A DNA stretch of 64,000 nt from Protopterus annectens (lineage: Eukaryota; Chordata; Ceratodontiformes; Protopteridae). The stretch lies in the NCBI RefSeq assembly GCF_019279795.1, contig NC_056737.1, forward strand, positions 38,844,379 to 38,908,378. The letters run 5' to 3'. Under the pieces are notes generated by a model. It saw only the letters and a list, made by a program, of their open reading frames with translations. It did not search any database and was not told the origin of the DNA. Shown here piece after piece: positions 48,042-57,744 of this stretch. Within the stretch, counting starts at the first letter, position 1, and every line of letters starts with the position of its first letter. A program made the position numbers and the translations under genes.

Positions 48042-49860
48042 ATGTCAGAGAAAGTGAATAACTGTTTATCTTTTGGGAAACAAATACCTCATAAAGATTT
48101 CCACTCCTATTGCATACATTGTTTAGGCCCAGACCACGACGTAGCAGCTTGTCTAGCCTGTGCTTCTTTTAACCGACGGACGCTTAGACGTCGGTCGGAG
48201 TTTGCTGAACAGATTTTCGGCTCCGATTTTGCATATATTATGCCGTCAGATCCTCCGACTACGCAAAGTACCAAAAAACGCAAAGAAAAGGACCGACACT
48301 CGCGGTCCGCGGTTTCGGCCGAAACCGCGGTTAAGCAAACCACGAGTGTCTCAGTTTCGGACGAAACCGAGCAAGCGGTTCTTTCTTCAGCCGAAATCAT
48401 GCCTTCTACCGAGGCCTCTTCTAACCTGGTAGAAACGGCTTCTGAAATCCAACCTTCTGTTGCGGTTTCACAGGATTTATCAGATACCATTCCCCTGGAT
48501 TTCTACCCCTGCACGTGGAGCTGCTAGGCCTCCTGCAGCAATGTCTACTAAGGCCTTTGCCAGGGCTAAAGCAGCCAAAGCATCAAAAACGGTGCCTGCC
48601 AAGCCCCCCTCTCTCAGGCCCAGCACCAGCTCCCATATGCTTACTTTGGCTGAGGATCTCATCTCTTTAATTCGTGGAGCCCAGCCTCATCCAGACAGGG
48701 CCTCTCTCCCTCCTCCAGAAAAAAGGCCTAGAGCAGAGCCCCCTGAGCCAGTATCCACAGATGATTCCTCTGATGACTCAGATCATACAGACCATCCTGA
48801 GGCTGCTTATTCTCCTTACGAAGACTCTGATGCTGAGGAGTCCATCCCTTCAGCCCCTTCAGCCTCTCCTCCTGAGGAATTTTCCTTTGGGGAAACCTTG
48901 CATGCTATGAGGGAACAATTTCAGTGGCAGGGCCAAGATTTCTCAGACTCCAGAAAAAGGCTTAGGACTTTTCTACATTTGCCACAGCATAGGCCTTTAG
49001 CTATACCTCCAGTACTTTCTGTTGTTGATGATGCATTTAATGATGCTTGCACTGCCCCTGATTCATTACCTCCGGCCCCTGCTAAGCCCGATAGGTTCTA
49101 CAGGGTCCCGGACACTCATCACCATTTATACAAGGCTCCTTTTGCAGATCCAGAGACCATCTCCCAGGGCCCTAAAGCTGTAGCAGCTACTTCTACCAAA
49201 AACCCCCTCCCCTCTGAAAGGGAATCCAGGTCCTTAGAGAGATGGGGTAAAAAAGTTTACACTTCTGCTACCTTGTCAGCTAGGGCTTTGAACTGCCAAT
49301 TTCATATGATTCAATATCAAGAGTTTATGCTTGACCAGTTAACTAAAAAGCTGTCCTCTGAAGAATCTTTAGATAAAAAATATGTTCAGGAACTGGTACA
49401 TAACATACAGCAAGTTAGTAACCATTCTTTAAAATGTGGCTATGATGCACTGGAGGCTTCCTTTAGATCAGCCATGACTGGCACAGTTATCAGGAGGCAT
49501 GCATGGCTGAAAGAACAGGCATTACCAGACCATGTCAAATCAAAGCTTTTGGATGCACCTATGGACAAGGTCAGTTTATTTGGTTCCCCTGCGCAACAGG
49601 TACTAAAAAAGATGGAAGAGAAAGCAAAATCTGTACAAACAGTGAAAGATTTCTTACAAGTTCAACCTCCAAGGTTTAGCAGGAACTGGCCCTCCAAGAA
49701 TTGGTCCTTTCCAGACTCCTCTAGGGCACAAAGAGGCAGGAATAGGCGTTCGAGAGGCAGAAACCAAACCAGGGGTGCCTACAGGGGACGCCAGTGGCAA
49801 GGTAACAACCAGCGAGGCACGGATGCAACCACCACCACTACAACAACTCATTCACAGTGA
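48042..49860 (+). pseudogene. DIRS ORF1 (gag-like), one frameshift (D2)
   Basis: ATG 48042 gives MSEKVNNCLSFGKQ, where D has CISCGKQ, so one Cys of the N-terminal module is Phe. The first frame ends at 48527 and the second is open 48460-49860. The second part contains acidic and Pro/Ser stretches, FSFGETLHAMREQFQWQGQ, RWGKKVYTSATLSARALNC, the box VIRRHAWLKEQ near 49490, LFGSPAQQVLKKMEEKAKS, and an RGRN-type basic tail. It is the fullest ORF1 of the D lineage here. A single shift near 48490-48530 breaks it. Confidence 0.85.
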
Positions 49861-51753
49861 CTTGGTGGTGGCACCGCCTACCAGGGAACAACTAGAAGCA
49901 CCCTTAGGCGGAAAGCTAACCTTATTTTCAAAGAACTGGCATTGCATCACAAGAGAAAAATGGATTTTGCAAACTATAGACCAAGGTTACAGGTTCCATT
50001 TCCATACTCTACCAAGCAAAAGAGGAATGCCAAACCTGCCACCTACTCAAAGGACAGAAGCTCTAAAGCAAATATCTCAATTACTAAGAATGAGAGCTGT
50101 GGAAAAGGTACCACCTTTGGAGCAAGGAAAGGGATTTTACTCCAGACTCTTCCTGGTACCAAGAAAAGAAAACAAATGGAGGCCTATTCTAGACCTGTCC
50201 GCTTTAAACACATTCCTCATTGTTCCAAAATTCAAAATGCTGACCCTACAGCAGCTTCTTCCCATGCTGGGCAAGGAGTCTTGGCTGGTAACTCTAGATC
50301 TCAAGGAGGCATACCTGCACGTCCCCATAAGACCAATTTGCAGAAGATACCTCAGATTTCTTGCAGGATCAGAGCATTATCAATTCTCAGCATTGCCCTT
50401 TGGCTTATCTACTGCGCCCAGAGTGTTCACGAAATGCCTGGCATCAGTAATCGCTCATTGCAGACTTCAGGGGATTCAAATCTATCCCTACCTGGACGAC
50501 TGCCTGATACAAGCGGACAACGAAATAAAACTAACAGAAGACCTACAAAGAGTCATTTACCTGCTGCAAGCCCTGGGATATACAGTCAATATAAAAAGTC
50601 AAGGCTGATTCCATCCCAAAGAATAACCTTTCTGGGTGCAGAACTGGACACATCAAATCAAATGGCATCCCTAACTGCAGAAAAGAAAGAGCAGCTTCCT
50701 CTCTACTTCTTGGCATTAACAAAGCAGAACCATCTAACTGCAAGAAAAGTGCTGCAAGCTCTAGGCTTCATGGCATCCTGCATAATACTGGTCCCTCATG
50801 CCAGGCTGCATATGAGAAAGCTACAATGGTACCTAAAGAATTTGTGGTCTCAACACAAGCACAGCCTAGAAACCAAAATTCCAATGATTCCCTGCCTGAA
50901 GAAAGAGTTCCTATGGTGGGCTCAGGCCTGCCAATCAAACTCAGGATTGCCCTTCTGCAAAAGCCAACCAAAACAAACCATCATGACAGATGCCTCAGAC
51001 CTCGGTTGGGGGGCACACATGCTGGGCAGGTGCATTCAAGGCCTATGGACTCAAGACCAGCTGCACCTGCACATAAATCTAAAGGAAATGATGGCAGTAA
51101 AATTGGCAATCCAGGCCTTCAAACCTTTTCTCCAAGAAGGTCAGCTGATGATAAGGACAGACAACACCACAGTTATGTGGTACATCAACAAACAGGGAGG
51201 CACACACTCATATCCTCTATGCCGGCTGGCACTGGACCTATGGGATGTGGCTCTGGGCTACAACATTCAGTTACAAGCAATTTATGTACCAGGGAAGGAA
51301 AACATTCTAGCAGACATACTAAGCAGAACTACCACAGATGCCCACGAATGGATGCTGCATCCGGACATCTTCAAAGCCATCACAAGAGAATGGGGATTAC
51401 CACAAATAGACTTGTTTGCATCCCCACTCAATCACCAGCTAAAGAAATTCTGCACAAGGACGTACCACCCACTTGCTTGGAAGGTGGACTCCCTATCTTT
51501 CAGTTGGAAAAACCTGATAGCATACGCATTCCCACCACTTCCTTTGATGCCCAAGGTGCTTCTGAAGATCAAAGAGGAACATCCGAGGATCATTCTGATA
51601 CTGGCCAAGACAACATTGGTATCCATTGCTGAGGAGCATGTCCCGGGAACAAATATGGACACTGCCCCTGATCCCATTACTGTTAACACAGAACAACTTC
51701 AACATCCTGCATCCAAACCTGAAAACTCTGCAGCTAACTGCCTGGAACATTAC
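49775..51753 (+). pseudogene. DIRS RT-RNase H, two indels (D2)
   Basis: Frame 49775-50608 covers RT: FYSRLFLVPRKENKWRPI, SWLVTLDLKEAYLHVPI, ALPFGLSTAPRVFTK, and catalytic YLDDC near 50492. A one-base loss near 50588 moves the rest into the next frame: RITFLGAELDT, MTDASDLGWGAH (50983), RTDNTTVMWYINKQGG (51160), NILADILSR (51301). A deletion of about 8 bases near 51602, judged against D, shifts it again and fuses it to the YR frame. Motifs are well kept, so decay is recent. Confidence 0.85.
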
Positions 51754-52787
51754 ATGACAACAATTAACCCAAATTTATCCCAAAGGGTTAAGGACATAAT
51801 CCTGGAGGCTCGAAGACCTTCAACAAGAAAGAATTATGCAGCAAAATGGAAAAGATATCTCACTTGGAGTACTGCAAAGGGGCAAGAAGTGACACCGGTG
51901 AACATGGCCAACATCCTGGAGTACTTGGCAGAGCTCTTCCATACAGGCCTGTCCTACTCTTCCATCAAGATACATGCCTCAGCTATTTCAGCAGAATACA
52001 GCTTGGATCCTCCTGTCTTCTCGCACCCTATGCTCAGACAGTTTCTGAGAGGAATTAAAAATGTGAAACCTCCCCGGAAACCTCCATTACCAGCATGGGA
52101 CTTGAACTTTGTACTAGAAAAATTGACACTTCCCCCTTTCGAACCAGCAGCAACAGCAGAATTACAATACTTATCCTGGAAGACTGCATTCCTGCTGGCA
52201 ATAACTTCAGCAAGAAGGGTCTCTGAACTACAGGCATTAATGGCAGTGCAACCCTTCCTGATCTTCCATCAAGATAGAGTGTCCATGAGAACAAATCCTA
52301 CATTTATGCCTAAGGTGGTATCCAGAGTCTCTTTAAATCAGGCTATCCACCTTCCTACATTCTTCCCCAACCCACAGAACAGGGGAGAAAGGCTACTACA
52401 TACCTTGGATGTGCATAGACAATTACGCTACTACCTGGACAGGACAAAACCAATAGAAAAACTGACCAGCTTCTGGTAGCATATGCAACAGGGAAGGAAG
52501 GAAAACCAATTTCAAAACAGACAATCTCCAAATGGATAGGAAATTGCATTAGATTTTGTTACTCCTATCATGGAAAGAAAACTCCAGAGAACATCAGGCC
52601 TCACTCCACAAGGGCTACAGCCACTACCACAGCTTTCTTACGAGGAGTGGCTACCAAGGACATTATAGAGGCTGCTACTTGGACCTCCGTGCATACATTT
52701 GCCAAGCATTATAATTTACCTTTATACTCTAGATCCCGAGCTGGTTTTGCCACTGCTGTTTTGCAAGGGATCCTAACTACACCATAA
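51754..52787 (+). pseudogene. DIRS tyrosine recombinase, one frameshift (D2)
   Basis: ATG 51754 begins MTTINPNLSQRVKDIILEAR. The arginine box TSARRVSEL is near 52205. The frame shifts near 52455 and stops at 52479. The downstream part in another frame keeps RPHSTRA near 52600 and FAKHYNLPLYSRSRAGFAT near 52700. All catalytic residues exist but in two frames. Confidence 0.85.
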
Positions 52788-52824
52788 TCTCTACTCATTC
52801 CTCCTCCCTAGTTTAGCTATGGTA

Positions 52825-52930
52825 TTCTACCCATTTGTGAAGACTGCAGATGCATCCTTGAAGGACATAGTACAGTTTTGTACCTACCATAAATGTAGAT
52901 GTCCGATAGGAATGCATCTGCAGTCAGGAT
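52825..52930 (+). repeat. Internal complementary region of D2
   Basis: About 52833-52871 is the reverse complement of the left end (47722-47760). About 52872-52926 is the reverse complement of the right end (53283-53337). Same logic as in D. Confidence 0.9.
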
Positions 52931-53124
52931 TACCCTCCTCCTTCCCTCTGAGGTACTCCTAGGGTATTTGCCAACCTTCAGCTAGCTTGGGGGGGATCTA
53001 TTATGGTGTATTTGTTTGTATATATGTACATACATGCTTATTTTGTGTGTTTGCTCTCTACTATTTGGAAACTTTGACATTTATCCAAATTTAGCCATCC
53101 AAGAGGGCACCTGGCATCTGGGGC

Positions 53125-53337
53125 AAGAAACACTGAGGAAAATGGCGTCGGCTGATGCCTTTATACCCGAATAACTGCCGCAATGACGTCGGGTGAAGTG
53201 CGACACCAGCCGAAGCCAGACCCAGACTTTGGAATCCGGCCGACCGAAGGGCTGCCTGACGACAGGACAACCCATTTGTGAAGACTGCAGATGCATTCCT
53301 ATCGGACATCTACATTTATGGTAGGTACAAAACTGTA
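53125..53337 (+). repeat. Right ITR of D2
   Basis: Inverted copy of the left ITR plus the unique right end ACATTTATGGTAGGTACAAA. A2 resumes at CTTTCTCAAG right after it. Confidence 0.9.
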
Positions 53338-53439
53338 CTTTCTCAAGAGTCTGTTCCATTGAGCCACCCAGGATAGAGGTGCTAGGGACGCGGTCCCATC
53401 CAGCAAGAATGAAGGCGAGTTTGACAACTTAACATTAAG
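53338..53439 (+). pseudogene. C-terminal codons of the A2 recombinase, after D2
   Basis: Continues the YR frame of A2 for about 30 codons until a stop, overlapping the start of the ICR. Other copies have a similar extension (for example GSSVLRHVLCLRLPRVVGS in B1). This continuity defines the D2 insertion site. Confidence 0.7.
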
Positions 53440-53490
53440 AAGTTATGTACCTACCCTAACGTTCCATGTTAGTTGTCTTCTCTCGCCTTC
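53390..53490 (+). repeat. Internal complementary region of A2
   Basis: About 53394-53431 is the reverse complement of the left end (AATGAAGGCGAGTTTGACAA against 42045-42090). About 53438-53488 is the reverse complement of the right end at 53830-53887 (ACCTACCCTAACGTTCCATG). Confidence 0.88.
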
Positions 53491-53694
53491 TTTCTTGCGT
53501 CCCTCCCTTCCTCCTTCCCCCTAGCCTGGACAGACCTTGAAGTTGTACTCTTCTCTGGGTACGATCCATTCTTTCTATGGGCCCCAGTAGGAAGTGTCAC
53601 TAGTATCTAGTGGTTACCTTGCTTTGTTTCTTTTCACATTCAGTTCCTCTTCTTCCTTTCTAGGAAGAAGGTTACTGGCAGGGTTTTTTCTATA

Positions 53695-53887
53695 GCTACC
53701 AAACGAGATCTGGGTAAGTCACGCCTTGCATCATGGGATATAGGGTTGCCTCGAGCTGGTAAAATTAGCTCTCGAGCTTAGCAAGTGCCGAGTCGAAGCC
53801 GAGGATCGGCTCCGAACCCATCCAGCAAGAAAGAAGGCGAGAGAAGACAACTAACATGGAACGTTATGGTAGGTACATAACTTCTTA
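53695..53887 (+). repeat. Right ITR of A2
   Basis: Begins with AAACGAGATCTGGGTAAGTC at the inner edge and ends with GTTATGGTAGGTACATAAC. It is an inverted partner of 42045-42215. Confidence 0.9.
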
Positions 53888-55090
53888 TTGCGCATTGTTG
53901 ACAACAAAGCACTAGTTCTGTGGAGAATGAGCAGTATTGAGAGATACCTGATTGAAAGGGGACATGAGTAGCTGTGAAGTTCCTTGCACTTTATAATGAC
54001 CAAGAACTGGCTGTGTACTACTGACTTTAAAAAAGCAAGAAGATAGAACACACATGGTTAACAACATAGCAGCAATGTGTGTGGGTAGGTCCTCTTCTGT
54101 GATACCTGATTGAGGGGGTGGAATTCTTGTGTTAAGCATTAAAGTAAAAAAGGTGGTACACTGTCGTCTCACAGTAAGATGTTGTCCTGTTCGATTCTCA
54201 GCTAGAGCGTCTTCTGTGTGGAGACATGCTCAAATGGGCGTACCTTCGTTGAAGGTTGTGCGTTAGGGCCGGCAACTCTGCACGTAAACATCTACTGCCA
54301 ATCATTAGCGGACCGGAGTTCTGCTGTGGCGACCCCTAACCAGGAAAAGCCAAAAGACACAACAACAACAACATTACTAACCTCATTTAAAGATGAGCCT
54401 TGAAACAACATGTAGACATTGTACTAACTTTACTAAGCTGTATAAAATGCGGTGAGGTTAACAACACTGGGCTATTCTGTGATAAGAAATGCTTTTCTAA
54501 AATATCTAAGTTGTGATATTTTGCTTTCCATGTTATGATGGACAAGCAGTGTACAGCATTTTTAAATGTCTATGAAAACCAACTTTTTTATGATGCATTT
54601 TGAAATAAATAAAGATGTATTACTGCATTGCACAGTACATGTTGAAGCACACTAAGTAGATGCATCCTCCCCCATTGGGGCTGTGGTAATTTGCTTTTCA
54701 TATAATCTTGATGGAAAAACAGGATGCACAATTTAAAATGTCTGCTTAAAGCATGGTACGATAATGCTGAATTAAAAAAAGGTATGCATTATTTGAAACG
54801 TAGCAGTAATGTGTGCTGTTAAGTCCTGTTATGAGATATCGGAATAGGTGTGTGGGGGGGGGAGACTCAACTGGACGTGCGACATTGCACTTTATGGCAA
54901 TGTAGAAGAAACGTACTCTATATTAAAACAGTTTCAGAAAGGTTATTGGGGATTGTTGTACTGATAGGCGCTGTAACATTCTGCTTTGCATTTTATCAGA
55001 TGGAACACACAAGTTCTTAATGGCATACTAGTACTCTAAAGTAATACGTGCTGCTTTGAAATATCCAAACTGTGGCATTTTGCTGTTCAT
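53888..55090. repeat. Diverged long-period repeats right of A2
   Basis: A module around TTTTGCTTTCCAT with an upstream GTGATAT and a downstream ACAGCATTTTTAAATGTC recurs near 54515, 54680, 54975 and 55070, with spacing of about 100 to 290 bp. A second module (GCACTTTATAATG, then AGCAGCAATGTGTG) recurs near 53985/54065 and 54800/54885. Copies are poorly conserved and spacing is irregular. No coding frame is seen. Confidence 0.45.
54148..54395 (+). mobile_element. tRNA-derived SINE with L2-like tail
   Basis: The head GGTGGTACACTGTCGTCTCA and TGTTCGATTCTCAGCT (a B-box-like GTTCGATTC) is tRNA-like. TTCTGTGTGGAGACATGCTC follows, as in fish tRNA SINEs. The tail TCTGCTGTGGCGACCCCTAA then GGAAAAGCC and (ACA)n is the common fish L2-partner tail. 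It is mutated and probably old. Confidence 0.7.
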
Positions 55091-55094
55091 TTAT

Positions 55095-56110
55095 TTGATT
55101 TATTTAACAGGATAAGCACACTGAGCACAGTGTCCCTTTTTATTTAACTGTATAAGCACACTAAGCATAGTGTCCCTTTTTATTTAACTGGATAAGCACA
55201 CTGAGCACAGTGTCCCTTTTTTTATGTAACTGGATAAGTACACTGAGCACAGTGTCCCTTCTTATTTAACTGGCTAAGCACACTGAGCACAGTGTCCTTT
55301 TTATGTAACTGGATAAGCACACTGAGCACAGTGTCCTTTTTATGTAACAGGATAAGCACACTGAGCACAGTGTCACTTTTTATTTAACTGGATAAGCACA
55401 CTGAGCACAGTGTCCTTTCTATGTAACTGGATAAGCACACTGAGCACAGTGTCCTTTTTATGTAACTGGATAAGCACACTGAGCACAGTGTCCTTTTTAT
55501 GTAACTGGATAAGCACACGGAGCACAGTGTCCTTTTTATGTAACTGGATAAGCACACGGAGCACAGTGTCCTTTTTATGTAACTGGATAAGCACACTGAG
55601 TACAGTGTCACTTTTTATTTAACTGCATAAGCACACTGAGCACAGTGTCACTTTTTATTTAACTGGATAAGTACAGTGTCCATTTTTATTTAACTAGATA
55701 AGCACACTGAGCACAGTGTCCCTTCTTATTTAACAGGATAAGCACACTGAGCACAGTGTCACTTTTTATTTAACTGGATAAGCACACTGAGCACAGTGTT
55801 AATTTTTATTTAACTAGATAAGCACACTGAACACAGTGTCCCTTCTTATTTAACAGGATAAGCACACTGAGCACAGTGTCACTTTTTATTTAACCAGATA
55901 AGCGCACTGAGCACAGTGTCCCTTCTTATTTAACAGGATAAGCACACTGAGCACAGTGTCACTTTTTATCTAACTAGATAAGCACACTGAGCACAGTGTC
56001 CTTTTTATTTAACTGGATAAGCACACTGAGTACAGTGTCCTTTTTTTAACTGAATAATTACACTGAGCACAGTGTCCCTTCTTATTTAACAGGATAAGCA
56101 TACTGAGCTC
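55095..56110. repeat. Minisatellite, about 26 units of 37-43 bp
   Basis: The unit is roughly AACTGGATAAGCACACTGAG followed by CACAGTGTCCCTTTTTATTT. Units differ in length by a few bases (Tn run, TATTT versus TATG). One unit near 55665 is shortened. CACTGAGCACAGTG inside each unit can form a small hairpin. Open frames across it are artefacts of the repeat. Confidence 0.95.
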
Positions 56111-56224
56111 ATACATACACGTCACATTTAATAAATGGCATATTCTTGGTATAAAAGAAATGTTCAGGAACCAGAATAGTAACCCTGTCAAATTGACATG
56201 TGACCTTTACCTTAGTGAGTCAAA

Positions 56225-57200
56225 GCAGTGTGTTGCATATGGCTAAGCCTTCATTAACATCATGGGAAGCTTCGGTTTTAAAAGGCTGCTATTTGTCTTA
56301 ACCTCTGTACCAGAAATCTTTCGGCATAAAGTCACCGATTTACTCATGGGTCTGGGTGTAGTGGCGTTGTTATGGATGATATCTTGGCATTTGGTCCAAA
56401 AAAAGAAACCATGGTTCAAAGTTAGAGGCAGTAGTGCAGACTGTAGAAAGTTCTAGTGTAAAGCTAAACCAAATGCTGCTGTAGTAAAGCAGAGCTTCAT
56501 AGTTTGAGTACCAAATAAGTGCCGGTGGTGTCGCATCAGATATTAGAAAGGTTGGAGCAGTAGCCTTTACAAAATCCATCGTGGGTGACTGAGTTAATAC
56601 AAGCTGCAGGTGTGATTACTTTGTCAAGTTTGTACCAGATCTTTCCACAAAATGCTTTGTCCTTTAACAGACTTGTTAAAGAAAAATATGCCATTGTCTT
56701 GGGGATGTGCTCAAGCTTAAGCATTCAATAAAGTTTAAAGAAGTGCTGACAGCACCTCCACTGCAAGCATACTATAATGTCACTAATGAATGCAGATGCA
56801 GTTAGCGGTGACCTAGGTGCAGCATTACTCCAAATGGATGATCTTGCATTATGACTAGAATTTTGACTGATGCAGTACATAGGTACTTGCATTTTGAAAA
56901 AGAGTGCCTTTTTAAGTGCATGTTTTTTTTTTTTTTTTTGAGAAATTTTCATATACCTAGTAAGGCTTGAGAGTTTCCACTTTCAGACTGACCACAGACC
57001 ACTACTTCCTCTAATCAATTCATAAGACTTGGACAAAGTGCAAGTAAGATGCTAGAGGATGTTAATGAGACAGACATCAGTGCTAAAGTATTACTTGTCC
57101 CAAAAAACAATTAGTTGTTGCAGATGTATCTAGAAATCCAATATGTGAGCAACTGTTGTCAAATAGCAAAGATGGAACTGCCTCCCATATGTAAAGCATA
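56225..57200 (+). pseudogene. Ty3/Gypsy-type LTR retrotransposon RT-RNase H remnant
   Basis: GSFGFKRLLFVLTSVPEIF near 56263 matches the Gypsy RT block FKRLPFGLTSAPEIFQ. A DDILAFG-type catalytic block follows near 56375 in a shifted frame. RNase H signs are YNVTNEC near 56774, a FEKEC block near 56895 and FRLTTDHY near 56982. LVVADVSRNPICE near 57112 matches the VADALSRxP end of RNase H. No LTRs or integrase were found. Strongly decayed. It is a retrotransposon relic, with no envelope gene seen. Confidence 0.7.
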
Positions 57201-57310
57201 ACAATAAGACCAGTGACCACTAAACGTATAGAGAAATTTTCACAAAAATGATCGATAATTAAGCTGTCTTATCAAGATGGCTGCACACTAATCAACAGTT
57301 TGACTTGAGG

Positions 57311-57480
57311 ATCTGATGTTATCCCTGTCATCATTCATCACCGTAGGGTCTAGGATCCGACATCAGATCCGAACCAGCAACCTTCAACAGACAGATCCAA
57401 GGCTCTAGCTCCTCCCTTTCCCATGATGCCCTGCTGCCCTCTAACCTCCAGATCTCGTTTGCCGTGCTTCCTGTGCAGAT
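57311..57480 (+). repeat. Left ITR of B2
   Basis: Contains GTCATCATTCATCACC, GGTCTAGGATCCGACATCAG, TAGCTCCTCCCTTTCCCATG and CCAGATCTCGTTTGCCGTGC. Each has a reverse-complement partner in 63285-63445. Confidence 0.85.
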
Positions 57481-57744
57481 GCGTGTTCCTCTCGCTGTGG
57501 ATAGATAAGTGACTTTTCCTTTTTCTTGTACCTTAGATCAGGTAGTTTTTCTCTAGTGTAGATTTTTCTAGTGTAGTTTGAGTGACTTAGTGTTTCCATA
57601 GTTAATTCCTCCCCTCCCTTAGCTTAGTTTGGATTGTTTGTGTGTGTTGAGTTTTTGGAACCCTTGTTCTCCTTTGGCTGTTAGGGCTGTAGTGTTTGTG
57701 CTTACTGTTTTTGTGTCTTAATGCTTGTAGTTGTAGTTAGGATT

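Larger units (their letters stand above)
47722..53337 (+). mobile_element. DIRS-like copy D2, nested in A2
   Basis: Same lineage as D: left ITR 47722-47905, ORF1, RT-RNase H, YR, ICR 52825-52930, right ITR 53125-53337. The host YR frame stops at GST before it and continues after it with no duplicated bases, as expected for YR-mediated integration. Frameshifts in ORF1, RT and YR make it non-autonomous. Confidence 0.9.
42045..53887 (+). mobile_element. DIRS-like copy A2, containing nested copy D2
   Basis: The left end is at ATGTTAAGTTGTCAAACTCG (42045) and the right end at GTACATAACTTCTTA (53887). A2's own sequence is 42045-47721 and 53338-53887. It has a left ITR, ORF1, RT, RNase H, YR, an ICR (53390-53490) and a right ITR (53695-53887). 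It belongs to the same family as A1. ORF1 and YR carry disabling changes, while the RT active site is intact. Confidence 0.9.

Noticed and set aside
54148-54240. Functional tRNA gene
   Set aside because: The B-box-like GTTCGATTC and the head are tRNA-like, but no cloverleaf closes and a SINE body and tail follow.
55373-55622. Repetitive open frames of 60-75 codons on both strands
   Set aside because: They are by-products of the minisatellite, with no start context or conservation.
55095-56110. CRISPR-like array
   Set aside because: There are no unique spacers. The whole unit is repeated in tandem in a vertebrate genome.
56225-57200. Endogenous retrovirus
   Set aside because: RT and RNase H blocks fit Ty3/Gypsy better. 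No envelope, protease or LTR was found.
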